Below, one piece after another: positions 1 to 12,000 of a stretch of 64,000 nt of DNA. The DNA lies in NCBI GenBank assembly GCA_963556495.2, contig OY747704.1, forward strand, positions 35,794,001-35,858,000, read 5' to 3'. The notes under the pieces are model-generated. The model ran no database searches. It saw only the letters and a list, made by a program, of their open reading frames with translations, and was not told the DNA's origin. Position numbers and translations under genes: made by a program. The first letter of the stretch is position 1, and the number at the start of each line of letters is the position of its first letter. Source of the DNA: Valencia hispanica. Its lineage: Eukaryota; Chordata; Actinopteri; Cyprinodontiformes; Valenciidae.

Positions 1-395
1 CCAAGCTCCTCCACCGCGGCCTGGCCCAACCATTAACCGGGCACCCTGGAGCACCGGAGTGGAGCTGATGGGGGCTTTTGGTTTAGCCCCCTGCTGGAAC
101 CAGCGGTCCTCCTCTGCTGCAGATGTTACGCGGGCGTTTGGCACCCCGAGTTCGCCTGGAGGCCCAGCGATGGATCCTCCCCCCACAGCTTCGCCGGGCT
201 GGCAGGGAATGGTGTCCGCCAGCTGTGCACTGCTGGCGGCGGCGGAAGTCCGGCCGAAGATGATGTCCATGTCGCGCTCATGGTCCTGGATTTGGTGGAG
301 TGTTGAGATCCTCTGCTCCAGCTCCAGAACCCTTTGGCTAAGTTTTGCGCAGCCATCACACTCAGGACTGTAGGTGAGACATGTTGGGGGAGAAG
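1..395 (-). mobile_element. LINE ORF1-like N-terminal fragment, cut by window edge
   Basis: On the minus strand a frame without stops runs from about 395 down to the window start. It contains a Cys pair (SPECDGCAKL) followed by a leucine-rich heptad stretch (LSQRVLELEQRISTLHQI) that looks like a short coiled coil. An acidic patch, a Gly/Ala/Pro-rich linker and WFQQGAKPKA come next. The order coiled coil, linker, W-x-GAKPK resembles the N-terminus of ORF1 in fish CR1/L2-clade LINEs; that is family knowledge recalled without a search. There is no in-frame ATG before the Cys pair. The stretch is much more GC-rich than the DNA to its right. The remainder of any ORF1 would lie before position 1. 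It could instead be another retroelement gag-like frame. Confidence 0.45.
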
Positions 396-3093
396 TAATC
401 CGCGCTTCCCACAGATTAAAACGATCCGGTAAAAAACATCCTGGTTATTAATAAGTCAGTGGTGTTTAAAAATCTGTTAAAACCAGTCTTTAAAAACGTT
501 TAAAACCAGTTAAAAACCGTGCTTGATAGCGAGCCGGTCTTGGCGGGCTGGCAGACGCTGACTTCTAATAAAGATCATTGTCCCTGAATTGTCTTGCCGT
601 TTAGTGCAACTGCAGCAATCATGGCATATTATATTGCGCAGATGCACGTAATGCAAAATGCTGTCAGAGCAAATTGCAAAAGCGGGGAAATCATACAGAT
701 ACAAGGTCCAGCAGTTGCACCGTTCAGTTACAGAAGTATTGTATAAGAGCTTTAAGCAAGATGGTAAAGCATTAAGCTTTAGGGTATTTGAGGTATAAAA
801 TAGGAGAAGATAGTTCTACCAAGTTTACAAAATATGCTGGGCACTATAAAAAGAGGGCAGCTTGAAGATACTTAGCAGACTAGTCACTCATACCTTGCCC
901 ACTTTAGTTTTAACAGAGCATGACTGTGCTGTTGCACCCAATGTAACTCTGTGTCCTATATTGAGATTCACAGCCAGCTAAACTCTTTCTTGCATCGCTT
1001 TCTTCCAATGAACAGGCACGTGTTGTATTTGGACGGGATTTAATGCAAAAAAGTGTGAAACTGAAACGATACAAAATACAGAAAAATATTCTTAGTGTAC
1101 ATACATAATATCCATTTAAATAAACATCCTCATCATCAGCACATTAAAGGGTTAACCTTTCCTTAACAGCTGCGTTAACATTACTTCGCATCAGATACTC
1201 TTATAAAACATATTAAACATCCCAAACTCGTTTCCAATAATATCCCATATCCGTTCTAACATTTAACATTAAGAGAAAACTCACTCATATTACCACTCCA
1301 AGGGATGTAACAGAGCGGATGGCTTCAGATTGATAAAAGCAGATGCCGTCTTGCCCCTCTCATGGGGAACTTCCTGACACAATTCTTCTACACACTAACT
1401 GGCTCAACATAGCACCTGTGGAAACCTGCGCCCCCTAAAGGCCAGGAGAAAACATCAACATAAGCCAGTTCCACTACAATGACTATAATTGGAGATATCG
1501 GTGGTGCTCCTTTAGATTTCATTCCATGTTTGTTCTTTGAGACTGAGAACTGCTAGTCTTTGTAAGCTGGGGTAATGTGTTAGAGCCCTTTTTTCAACAA
1601 GCTGATTGTCAGTGAGCAGCAGCAGGTGGTGGGTATCAGCACTGTGTTATTATATGCCTCAAACAACAACAGAAAACCCCAATCGCTCTGGTATCTTCTC
1701 GTTCATCTCATTAAAAGGACTTAAAAATAAAATTTTAAAAGTGTAACTTTTTAAGATCTTGGTAAATTTTGATTCTGGTATCCATCAATGCCTTATTGCT
1801 GTATGCAATTTGTAAAGTTTAACTGTAGGGATTTGTAGTTTCTTCTTTTCAAACACAATCTGATTAAATTAAAGAGGATTAAAATAGTCTGTAACACTAA
1901 GTTATTGTCTTTGAACAGATCAGACAAAACACCTTGCCTTGTGCTGTGTTCCTGTAATCACCTCTTTTTTTCCACACTCATTACCTGAAAGTGACAAACC
2001 ACACAGACATATTTACATCATCCTTTTTGTCATATAAATGAAATGAGAAATGTGATCCATTTTACTTTGCTATTAACGGTATGAGGCTAATTAGCATAGC
2101 TAGGCATAGATAATTTATTAAAAAACTGATGCGAACCACAAGAACAGGACTTTACCTTCTTAATTTAAGCCATTCTGTAATTGTAAACACCCATTAAGCT
2201 ACAGCTACCTACTGCAGGAGTTGATGGCCTCTTCTAGTACTTTATAGGATGACATAAAATGCAAGTAAACGGGACATTTACAGCTTACATTCAGCTCTGT
2301 CCTTAAAGGGGAAAAACGCATTAGGTTGGAGTACATACACAGTGTGAACAAACTAAAAAGCAGAACAAATGGGGATGAGTGCACCAAAAGCTATGTTTAA
2401 TTTGAGGCCATGGTGACAATTACTGAAAAAGAAATGTATTGGATTATAGAGCGGAGTAGTTGGAGGACAATTAAAATGAAACAAACAACACAAGTGAAAA
2501 CAAATACACTAAAATAAGGAAAAGGAACAGTATGTAATGGATTGAGGTCAGCTATGGCCACAGAGATACTACCCACGTGCACATGTTAAATGACCAAGGT
2601 CAGATAGAGTCATAGAAGGATCACAAGGTCCCTGCAGAGGACCAGGTTATAACTGACAATTATAATTAGGCTAATTAGTGTAACAAAACCATCATCACAG
2701 TGGGTAATGACCTGGGCAGGCCAGCAAGTGTGACGGATGGATGGATGAAAATGAGAGAGGCAGGTAGAGTATTAATTGGGGTAAGGCTAAGGAAAAAGAT
2801 TGATGGATTGGGGGGGCATTAGGAGCCATTTACAATATGATGAGATCGAGTTAGCAGATGTTAAGGGATTTATTGAAGCCAAGACACAACGGGTGTTAGA
2901 GACCTTTAATCTATCTTTCACTACCTGTTGTGATGCTGACTGCTGGCCCAACAATCAACGCAATCAATTTATAATTTTAGCTATCTATTTGCTATTGTCA
3001 TGTTGATATAAAAAAATATATCAGTCAGGGGAAGGCAGGGGAAAAATCTGTCATGTGAAAGCCTAGGCACAGTGATGACACTAATTTAAAAGT
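396..3093. other. AT-rich non-coding stretch, no gene seen
   Basis: No frame has codon structure or a recognisable domain. Positions 396-700 may be 5' flank or 5' UTR of the retroelement frame to the left. A short GGAT repeat lies near 2736-2748. Otherwise I see nothing I can name. Confidence 0.5.
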
Positions 3094-3240
3094 GGTGTAA
3101 ATGAAATCAAACTTTATTTGTAAAGCGCTTTTCATACAAAACATCTTCTCAAAGTGCTTTACAGAATAAAATGACCCCACATAAACCACCCCCCCAGAAC
3201 AAAAACATGAATAGAGGACAACAGTGGTAAAAAAAAAACA
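3094..3240 (-). mobile_element. Truncated LINE 3' tail (same family as 52541-54790)
   Basis: The plus strand reads AATCAAACTTTATTTGTAAA, then AGCGCTTTTCATACAA, CAAAGTGCTTTACAG and ATGACCCCACATAAA. The same ordered blocks occur at 52551-52640 at the 3' end of the L2-type LINE on the minus strand. This is therefore a heavily 5'-truncated copy of that LINE, or a SINE using its tail. No coding sequence remains. Confidence 0.6.
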
Positions 3241-3439
3241 GGACATTTCTCCAAAAGATATTGGTAAACACTGGTTGTGTTCTTCATGCAACAATCTCCT
3301 ATATTCTCTATAGGTCTAGAGTAGGGAATCAGGTTGAGTAAAACAACAGAACCCATTTTCTTCAAAAGAAATGTTGCTGAAATCTCATAAAGTTTTATAT
3401 GCTTATATATATACTTTTATATATACTTTCAAAAGGTAT

Positions 3440-3830
3440 TTTGTTTGGCTCCTAAACAACGCTGAGCGTCACCAAAAGTCCACCATACCTCCAGTTAAAT
3501 ATGGTGGTGGTAACATAATGCTTCAGGCTGACTTATTTTCTAGATGGAAGTAGGGTATTTGTCACAACGGAGTTCCAAATATCACTGGGATTTGTCCTAA
3601 AACCTTTGCCTGTCTAAAAGAGAGAGGAAAAAATATTGTTTGTTTTTTTGTCACAATCACAGAGTCCAAATCAACAGAAAAATGGCTTTAACAGATAAAA
3701 ATTTCTGAATGGCCTACTTATTGTTCAGAACTAAATCCAGCAGAAAATCTATGTAATGACCTTAAGGGGCAGTGGCCCTAAAAATCTCATTGATTAGGAG
3801 AACATTTGCAAGGTAGGATGACCAATATTG
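3440..3830 (+). pseudogene. Degraded Tc1-like transposase relic
   Basis: Translation near 3483-3553 gives PPVKYGGGNIMLQADLFS, matching the conserved KYGGGSIMLWGCFS block of Tc1-like transposases such as the copy at 6332-6380. About 200 bp downstream, 3728-3765 still resembles the SPDLNPIENLW catalytic-Glu block, with substitutions. Stops and frameshifts separate the two. No inverted repeats or TA duplication can be placed, so the ends are approximate. This copy is far older than the element at 5411-7016. Confidence 0.6.
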
Positions 3831-5408
3831 CTAAGTAGAGATGAGTCATGCAGATGTGTTTGTCCCATAAATGGGAGATGTATTGTCAAAAAAAACCTGG
3901 AATCTCAACAGGAGTGTGTTTTTATAAGCATGTAACCTTCATAATTTTTTACGATTATCTTGTTTTTTGACCTTGAGTTGTTAAATATTGCCTCTTGAAG
4001 TAACTTGCAAATAAAATATAGTACACACAAACAATGTTGTGACCCATTAACCACAAATGTTAAATCTTTAAGTAATTAGGCAACATTTGAATTATGTCAA
4101 AATATTGTGAAGCTGAAGTCGAAGAACCAGAATTCTCAGTTCATTGCAGAACTGCAGTGAACACTGGGGTTTTGAATACAAGTCAAAACCAGATTCGTAA
4201 TCAGAAACTCATACTTGATAGTCGTTTTTCTGGGGTGAAAAAGAAAAAAAATCTATCAAATAAGCATGACCTTGCTAAAATTATTTTCGAAACCCTCGAG
4301 TCAAGTTTATACCCAGTAAAACTCCACCAGCCCGTCAACTCTTGTGACTCAGCTGGTCTCATACCCACCCACACACACTCAACCACTCGCCCTTCAGCCT
4401 CACTTCACACGGGATTAAATGTCTTAGAACCAAAGAACATGAAAGAACATGACATGTGAGTGAAAGACTGTGACACACACGGGGGAGAAGAAATTGGGGA
4501 ATAGAAAGAATAGTGAAATAGAGTGCAAGAACAAGTGTTTTACTCTGAAAATGTTCAAAACATTTAATACTTGGCAGGGGATTCTGAATGCATATATAAA
4601 GAAACATCTACTTCTTGTGTTTCCTATTGTTTCCCCTTTTCATTGATCCAACATGGTTTTATCTTCTGTACCCTTTTAATGTAAATCTTCAAACTCTAAC
4701 ATATTTTAGCTGTCACTCATTCTTATAATTTCCTGGCTTCCCCCTCTTTTAAAACAGTTTTTTTGAATTTTCAGACCTATAGAGCTTCAAAAGGCTGTTG
4801 CTCCAGTATAAGAAGTAATATAAAGCTGCTTTCCATCACGCTGCAAACACAGCTTGAGGCCTCTTAGTTGTCCCGTCTTGAAATGTTTTTCAATCGCTCC
4901 GAGAGCAGAAATCTAGGTAGGTGTATGGAATGGTTTAATATTTCTTGTCTATGATTAGGAGAACTTTGTGAGACTCTAGGATTAGCAATTATTTAGAGGC
5001 TAGACAATGCCAGATTTCAGTTTGGTTTTACTGTGCTTGTGCTTTTCCCCTGAACAGTCTTATCTAAACAATTTCATGCTCAGTCTCATCAAAGTCTGAA
5101 CTTCACAAGATCTAATTCAGATTGATATTCGTTTATTAATGACCACCCAACAAGTTGGTGGAATTTGTTTTCGGTACAGCATGACATGCTCACATCTCTG
5201 TCATTGCATAATACAACTCATAAAAAGACAGATACACATAGAAACTTCAGATAAATATTTGATTTAATGTCTGTACAGCTGTTGGGGGAAAAAAACTGTT
5301 TTTGAATCTGGTTGATTTTGTTGGCAGGGACCTGTAACGTCTTCCAGAAGGCAACAATGTGAACAGATGATATGCAGGGTGAGAGGGGTCCGAGGTGATT
5401 CTTACACA
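3831..5408. other. Non-coding stretch, no gene seen
   Basis: A 121-codon open frame at 4094-4459 has no recognisable domain or splice context, and I treat it as chance. The rest is AT-rich with no identifiable repeat ends. Confidence 0.5.
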
Positions 5409-5410
5409 TA

Positions 5411-5624
5411 CAGTGGCTTGCAAAAGTATTCGGCCCCCTTGAACTTTTCCACATTTTGTCACATTACAGCCACAAACATGAATCAATTTTATTGGATTTC
5501 CGCGTGAAAGGCCAATACAAAGTGGTGTACACGTGAGAAGTGGAGCGAAAATCATACATGATTCCAAACATTTTTTACAAATGAATAACTGAAAAGTGGG
5601 GTGTGCGTAATTATTCAGCCCCCT
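5411..5624 (+). repeat. Left terminal inverted repeat of Tc1-like element
   Basis: This is a 214-bp arm pairing with 6803-7016. By-eye alignment shows about nine differences, roughly 96 percent identity. In Tc1-like elements the outer and inner parts of such long arms hold the transposase binding repeats. I did not delimit individual direct repeats here. Confidence 0.9.
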
Positions 5625-5779
5625 TGGGTCTGAGTGCAGTCAGTTGCCCATAGACATTGGCTGATGAGTGCTAATGACTAAATAGAGTGCACGTGTGTGT
5701 AATCTAATGTCAGTACAAATACAGCTGCCCTGTGACGGCCTCAGAGGTTGTCTAAGAGAATGTTGGGAGCAACAACACC

Positions 5780-6799
5780 ATGAAGTCCAAAGAACACACC
5801 AGACAGGTAAGGGATAAAGTTATTGAGAAATTTAAAGCAGGCTTAGGCTACAAAAAGATTTCCCAAGCCTTGAACAACCCACGGAGCACTGTTCAAGCGA
5901 TCATGTAGAAATGGAAGGAGTATGGCACAACTGTAAACCTACCAAGACAAGGCCGTCCACCTAAACTCACAGGCCGAACAAGGAGAGCGCTGATCAGAAA
6001 TGCAGCCAAGAGGCCCATGGTGACTCCGGATGAGCTGCAGAGATCTACAGCTCAGGTGGGGGAATCTGTCCATAGGACAACTATTAGTCGTGGACAGCAC
6101 AAAGTTGGCCTTTATGAAAGAGTGGCAAGAACAAAGCCATTGTTAAAAGAAAACCAAAAGAAGTCCCGTTTGCAGTTTGTCACAAGCCATGTGGGGGACA
6201 CAGCAAACATGTGGAAGAAGGTGCTCTGGTCAGATGAGACCAAAATGGAACTTTTTGCCCAAAATGCAAAATGCTATGTGTGGCGGAAAACTAACACTGG
6301 ACATCACTCTGAACACACCATCCCCACTGCCAAATATGGTGGTGGCAGCATCATGCTCTGGGGGTGCTTCTCTTCAGCAGGGACAGGGAAGCTGGTCAGA
6401 GTTGATGGGAAGATGGATGGAGCCAAATACAGGGCAATCTTGGAAGAAAACCTCTTGGAGTCTGCAAAAGACTTGAGACTGGGGCGGAGGTTCACCTTCC
6501 AGCAGGACAACGACCCTAAACATAAAGCCAGGGTAACAATGGAATGGTTTAAAACAAAACATATCCATGTGTTAGAATGGCCCAGTCAAAGTCCAGATCT
6601 AAATCCAATCGAGAATCTGTGGCAAGATCTGAAAACTGCTGTTCACAAACGCTGTCCATCTAATCTGACTGAGCTGGAGCTGTTTTGCAAAGAAGAATGG
6701 GCAAGAATTTCAGTCTCTAGATGTGCAAAGCTGGTAGAGACATACCCTAAAAGACTGGAAGCTGGAATTGCAGCAAAAGGTGGTTCTGCAAAGTATTGA
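5780..6799 (+). pseudogene. Tc1-like transposase, one in-frame stop at codon 43
   Basis: The frame opens at ATG 5780 and closes with TGA at 6797-6799, 339 codons, the normal size for Tc1-like transposases. The N-terminal region is the paired-like helix-turn-helix DNA-binding part, followed by a GRPPK motif near residues 58-62. The catalytic triad is present: Asp152 in WSDETKMELF, Asp243 in FQQDNDPKHKA and Glu278 in SPDLNPIENLW. The last two are 34 residues apart (DD34E). The only visible defect is TAG at 5906-5908 (codon 43), just before KWKEYG. A CAG-to-TAG transition is the simplest explanation, by inference. Everything after the stop is open. The family cuts and pastes the element between inverted repeats in the nucleus. 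Translation from internal ATGs would lack the DNA-binding region. Confidence 0.93.
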
Positions 6800-6802
6800 C
6801 TC

Positions 6803-7016
6803 AGGGGGCTTAATAATTACACACACCCCACTTTTCAGTTATTTATATGTAAAAAATGTTTGGAATCATTTATGATTTTCGTTCCACTTCTCACGTGTAC
6901 ACCACTTTGTATTGGTCTTTCACGTGGAATTCCAATAAAATTGATTCATGTTTGTGGCTGTAATGTGACAAAATGTGGAAAAGTTCAAGGGGGCCGAATA
7001 CTTTTGCAAGCCACTG
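6803..7016 (-). repeat. Right terminal inverted repeat of Tc1-like element
   Basis: Mirror arm of 5411-5624, same length. It begins three bases after the transposase stop codon, so coding region and arm are directly adjacent. Confidence 0.9.
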
Positions 7017-7018
7017 TA

Positions 7019-8284
7019 AATTGCCACAACACATAGTTGTGACAATTCATGATAAATACAAAGAACCTTTTAAAATAACTTCTCGAGGCTAATCATACTG
7101 GAAAATGAAACAATCTTCTCTGAAGTGTTTGAACTCCACAAACGCAGCGTTAGAGAGGTTGTATGTGATTTTAAAATCATTGTGACCTCCCTAATTCAAA
7201 CAGTAAATATCCCTCCTAAAGGAAAGTGGGGAATACTTACGAGATTACACAGAGACTCTGGGTTACCTCTCACATTAGCTTACATCAATGTTTTTGAGTT
7301 CAAATCACAGCATTGAACACTGATTTTTTTTGACAGGGTGCTACAGAAATAACACTGTTGTGCATCCGGAATTTCACAAAGGTCGCCAGGGCAAGCCAGA
7401 GGCCTACCATAAAAATACTTTGATTCATGAGAATAGAAATAGAGAGATATTATGCTGTTTTGTTAGAAGTAAAGAAAAAAAGTCTGATGTAGTTTTTGTT
7501 ATATTTTCTGAACCTGTCCCCAAAGCTGTTTTTTGAAAATTCATGGTGGAGCTGGTGCCTAAATGCAACACTAATCTAACACCGGCTTCTAGACTGCAGC
7601 TGGAACAGCAGGACAGAAAAGTTTGTGAAGGCGTTTGTGTGTGCATGCCATGTGTGAGTGACTGAGCACAGAATAAAGGTAGGACTGTTGTCACTGACAT
7701 AATAACAGGTGGAAACAACACGTCCTCCTGTCGTTCTTGCGGTTTTCATGGAACTAGCATTTTTTTCTTCTTTTTTAATTTTATTTTACCAAAGCATTAT
7801 TAAGACCAAGGTTAGGAAATTTGCCAAGTTTCTAATAAGTCTAAAGGAAAAAAATCTGCTTAAAATGTCTTTCAAACTATTTAGAGTTAAGGACTACCAT
7901 AGTTACTAAATTGAAGATAATTGAGATAGTGAGGTGAATAAATTTATTTCATGCTTCACAGCTGGTGTGGCACAACATGTACAGGGATAACTACTTTGTT
8001 GATTTTAAAACAACAGTCTTTAGAAATTAGACACTTTTAAAGCGCAATTTAGTAGTATGACAACTCTCCAGGGGCAGAAGCAATGAATCAAAAGCAATGA
8101 ATCCTGCTTTGCAGAACAGGCAGGTTGTTCATATATAAGGCATTTACATGACTCCGAAACGTCAAACTTGAGCGTATTTTACTGATGTCTACAATTACCA
8201 TATAATGCTGCAAAATTATATGATAATATTGTTTATGTTAGTACTTAATGTATTTTGTAATAAACAGCTTTCAGGGCTCTGTTT
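7019..8284. other. Non-coding stretch, no gene seen
   Basis: Flank of the Tc1-like element. Open frames of 63-98 codons on both strands show no domains or conserved motifs. No repeat ends were recognised. Confidence 0.5.
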
Positions 8285-9052
8285 TAATGCAAAGCAAACC
8301 TTCTTCACAATTTGTCACATTACATATTCATCCACCTAAACAAGGCCAGGCAAGGTGAGATTTAATCAAAAGCAGTCGAGTGGGCCATTGGAGAGGCTGC
8401 ACAGATCTCCAGCTCACGTTCAAGAATCTGCTGATACAGATTATGTCATATAATCTACAAATCTTGCCTTTATGGAAAAGTGGAAAGAACAAACCAATTG
8501 TTGAAAGAAAGCCTTAAGAAGTCATGTTTATAGTTTGCCAGTAGCCATGCTGAGGACACAGGAAACATGTGGAGCATGGTGCTCTGGTTAGATGAGACCA
8601 AAATGCAAAACTCTGGTGGAAAACCAATATTGAACACAACATTCCTGCTATGAAACATGGAGGCCTTAAAATCTTTAGCAAGTTGATGGGAAGGATGGAT
8701 GGAGATAAATACTGGGAAATATTGGAAGAACCTTATTAGAGATTGCAAAAAACTTAAGATAGTGGTGGGTGTTCAACTTTCTGCACAACATTGGCATTAA
8801 CCATATAACCAGAGTTGCAATGAAACAATTTTGATTAAAACAATCTGGTTTTAGAATTGTTTAAACCTAAATTCAATCGTAAATCATGGAGCAATCAAAT
8901 CAATTGGATCATATTGGCAACTTTTTCTGTTTGTCACAATTATGCATTACTCTGTGCTAGCATATCATATAAAATATTTTTCAACTACATTTAAATTTGT
9001 TGCTTTCCTAGACAGATTGTCAAAACTGCTACATATTTATGCAAGGTACTGC
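8285..9052 (+). pseudogene. Degraded Tc1-like element with transposase remnants
   Basis: Near 8298-8326 the sequence CACAATTTGTCACATTACA resembles the inner part of a Tc1 inverted repeat. From 8340 to 8720 pieces of transposase are readable: AAAAGTGGAAAGAACAAACC, then GGTTAGATGAGACCAAAATG, corresponding to the WSDETKM block, then a GGATGGATGGAGATAAATA block seen in intact copies. Several frameshifts and stops are present. The right end near 9036-9052 (TATGCAAGGTACTGCA) resembles a decayed terminal repeat. No clean TA duplication could be fixed. Confidence 0.65.
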
Positions 9053-12000
9053 ATTTACTAAACCACTGTTTTATGTTAAAATAAAGCCTAACTCAGTGAC
9101 TTATCCATTTTCTTAATCTTGTTCTGGGGCTTCTACCAGATGTTAGTTAAGGGCATTGACACAGGTACTTTGTGTAGAAAAAGAGCCCTGTGGTGTGGTA
9201 GAAAGTGGACTAAGTGGTATATGTGAGCAAAACAGTCTTACTTCACAGAGAAGTTCTTTTGTTTGGAAAAATCTGCTGTAATCTTTCTAATCTGATTTAT
9301 GGGATCTGTTTATTTACTATCAGTGATTAGCGCTTGTTGAAGTACAGTGTGCTGGTATTGCTTAGCATTGTATTGGATGTTTTTCTGACTCCAGGTTTTT
9401 AGGAAGCTCAAAAGCATAGAATACTTTTTAAGATTTGAAACCTTAAACCACATTTACCAACTCTTACAATAATAATTACATGAGGATGCATGATCGAATA
9501 CAGCAGCAGCAGAGGTAATTTAGGATAGAGGTTGTCAGGAAGGAAGAGAATTTAGGACATCTTTAGAAGGAGCTTGAGAATTAGAACAGACACGGAAATT
9601 CTCATAGTTGCCATGGTACCAATGGAAAGGAAAGAGGAGTCCCTGTAGTGTTAAGCATACACGTCTTGTGAAATTCTCCAGGGCATTTAACCCACGGGCC
9701 CTGAAAAGCACTTCGTCCTGCAGGTACTCTCAGTTGGAGTGTTTCTTTTTCACAAGGCATAGAACAGACAGAGTTAGATGCTCCAGGATGCAGTGGTGCA
9801 TTATGTCACAGTTTCACGTGTGATTCAGTTTTGATTATATTTATGATTTTGTTGTTAAAAAAAATAATGGCTCTCATGATTTCTTTATTCATGTTTTTCC
9901 TATTGTCCATTGATGTAATTTTCATGTGAACTTCACAATGTAAAAGGCACAGTGTGATTGTGCATAAGTGTTAGTCATTTGATGGAATGATGGCTGAGTA
10001 CCAAGATCTTTTCATTTCTTTGCTGCACTACTAGCTTAAGCAGATATATTCCATTAATTTGCATTGCAGGGAGATTATAATTCATTTTAGAGAGACCATA
10101 TTAACTAAAATGATAAAAAATCCCAGTAATTCTTGGAGGCTGATATCCTCTGACACATGCTTTTAATGTTTTATTGAACTGAATTAATTTGAATAATATC
10201 ACACTTTATTAACCCTCAAAAGTGAAATTGTGTTGTCTTATTATTGACAGGGAAAAATCTTTTAAAACAAGTTTAATAACAACTATAGAAAGCCTTGATG
10301 TAAATCTCTCATTAAGTTTGGAATGTGTCGGTATATACTTGTGCATACCTAATATATCATTGTGTCCTTTTCCTCAGAGCTTTCTCCTCAGGGCTACAGT
10401 ATTTGGTTTGCATTGGTGCTAAATCTGCTGGTTCTACAAATTAGCTTGTCTAGAACTTACGGCATCATTCTGGGCATTAGCTTGGTTCTGGGCTGCCTCT
10501 GCACATGTAACAAATCTCCCACTGCCTGGATTGCACATCAAAATGAAGCTAAAAAGTGCCAGAAGTCCCAGTGAGTAAACTGAGCTGCAGAGTCTGAATC
10601 TGTTTGTCAAACAAACAAACAGTTAAGTAGATTTAAATACAGCTTGCAACAAACTTCCTTGCTGTTTTGTGGGGCTTTATTTAATTTATCTAAAATAAGT
10701 TTAACATCATGTGTAAAACATGACAAAAATACCACAGAATATGTAAAATACAGTTTTGGAACTCACAATCCCCTTCAACTGCATAGTTTCACAAAACCCA
10801 CTGGCATTGTGGTATGTGCTAAATATTCCATGCAGTATAATATGACTGTATATCACCTAACAAGATAACGTGGTGTGGACTTTAGCAAGGACATGTTTAA
10901 TGTTTTATTAGGATTTAACTTAACTATAAAAACAGAAGGACCAGCAAACCTGCAGATAGTAATTATGTTCAGGTTAGATAGCCGGACCTGCAGTTTATGG
11001 GGCATGAAACATCTCAGGCTTTATTGCAACAGTTGCAAATACGTATAACCAGCAAGGGCTAATTAATTTATAATATAGTAAAAATAAATTATTGAGGAAG
11101 ATAGTATGTTCACTGGCTTTTTTTCAAAAGCTTTTTTGAAAAAGATTCTGTTTGTGTTTGCCGTTTTTTTAGTGGGACTTCTTATCTTTTTACTTTTTAT
11201 GCTGTAGTTATTCTTTTACTGGATTTTAGATCACAGTTTTTTACCTGCTCAGTTAAATTCATTATTCACCCTTTTTCTCCCATCTAATAACTGCTTCTGA
11301 GAGCAATTGCCCTTGGTCTTCTCAATTATTCAGACTCTCGTCACTTGTATGCCTGACTTTGTGGTAGAGTTTATCTTCTGTACTTGACTTTGCAATTTAG
11401 TCTCAAGTTTGTTTTATTCACTTGTTATATCAGGTAATCAAATGTCCTTTCTGTGTCTTTTAGTTTTCAATTTGGGTCCTGTCATCCCATATTGTGGGCC
11501 ATTTCCATCTTTAGCTAGTCTAAAAATTTATGTTAATTTACTAGTAATAAACCTCCTACATAATATCTACACTTATTTTTATAATGGTGACAGAATAAAT
11601 CTTGAAAATGTATCCCCTTTATCTATTCACACATAAAATTGCACGCACACTAGTATGTTCTCCCCTGAACTGTTGTAGGATTATTTTTGCTTTCTTTTTA
11701 ATTAACCATAATTTTGTTGGTGTAGATTCTCAGTCATCCAGGACATGACATTCTTGAGAGTTTAAATTAAGGCAACTGGACTTTTGTTGTTAATCGTCAT
11801 TGTTTTACATTTTGTTTTCAGAAGCAATTTACTTCAGGATGGCTTTAAAATATCAATTTTACCTTAATTTACAGAGAAATCCTGAAGGTGAACAAATTCA
11901 TCTCAAAATTACACTCATAAAGAGTCAAGTGATTACAAATTCATCAAAACGTAAATTACCTAAGTAGATTTATAGCTTCCTGCTCCCCCTGTACATAGTA

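Larger units (their letters stand above)
5411..7016 (+). mobile_element. Near-intact Tc1-like (DD34E) transposon
   Basis: The element starts CAGTGGCTTGCAAAAGTATT at 5411 and ends with the exact reverse complement at 7016. It is flanked on both sides by TA (5409-5410 and 7017-7018), the hallmark Tc1/mariner target duplication. Length is 1606 bp, usual for a full-size Tc1-like element. It has long inverted repeats and one transposase frame on the plus strand. The reading frame contains a single premature stop, so this copy cannot encode full-length transposase by itself. High repeat identity and an otherwise open frame suggest fairly recent insertion. Confidence 0.95.

Noticed and set aside
4094..4459. 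121-codon plus-strand frame
   Set aside because: No domain, no splice or promoter context, Lys-rich and random-looking.
10362..10574. 70-codon hydrophobic frame after a pyrimidine tract, with GTGAGT-like donor at its end
   Set aside because: Splice-like edges but no recognisable homologue or conserved motif; hydrophobicity reflects T-rich DNA.
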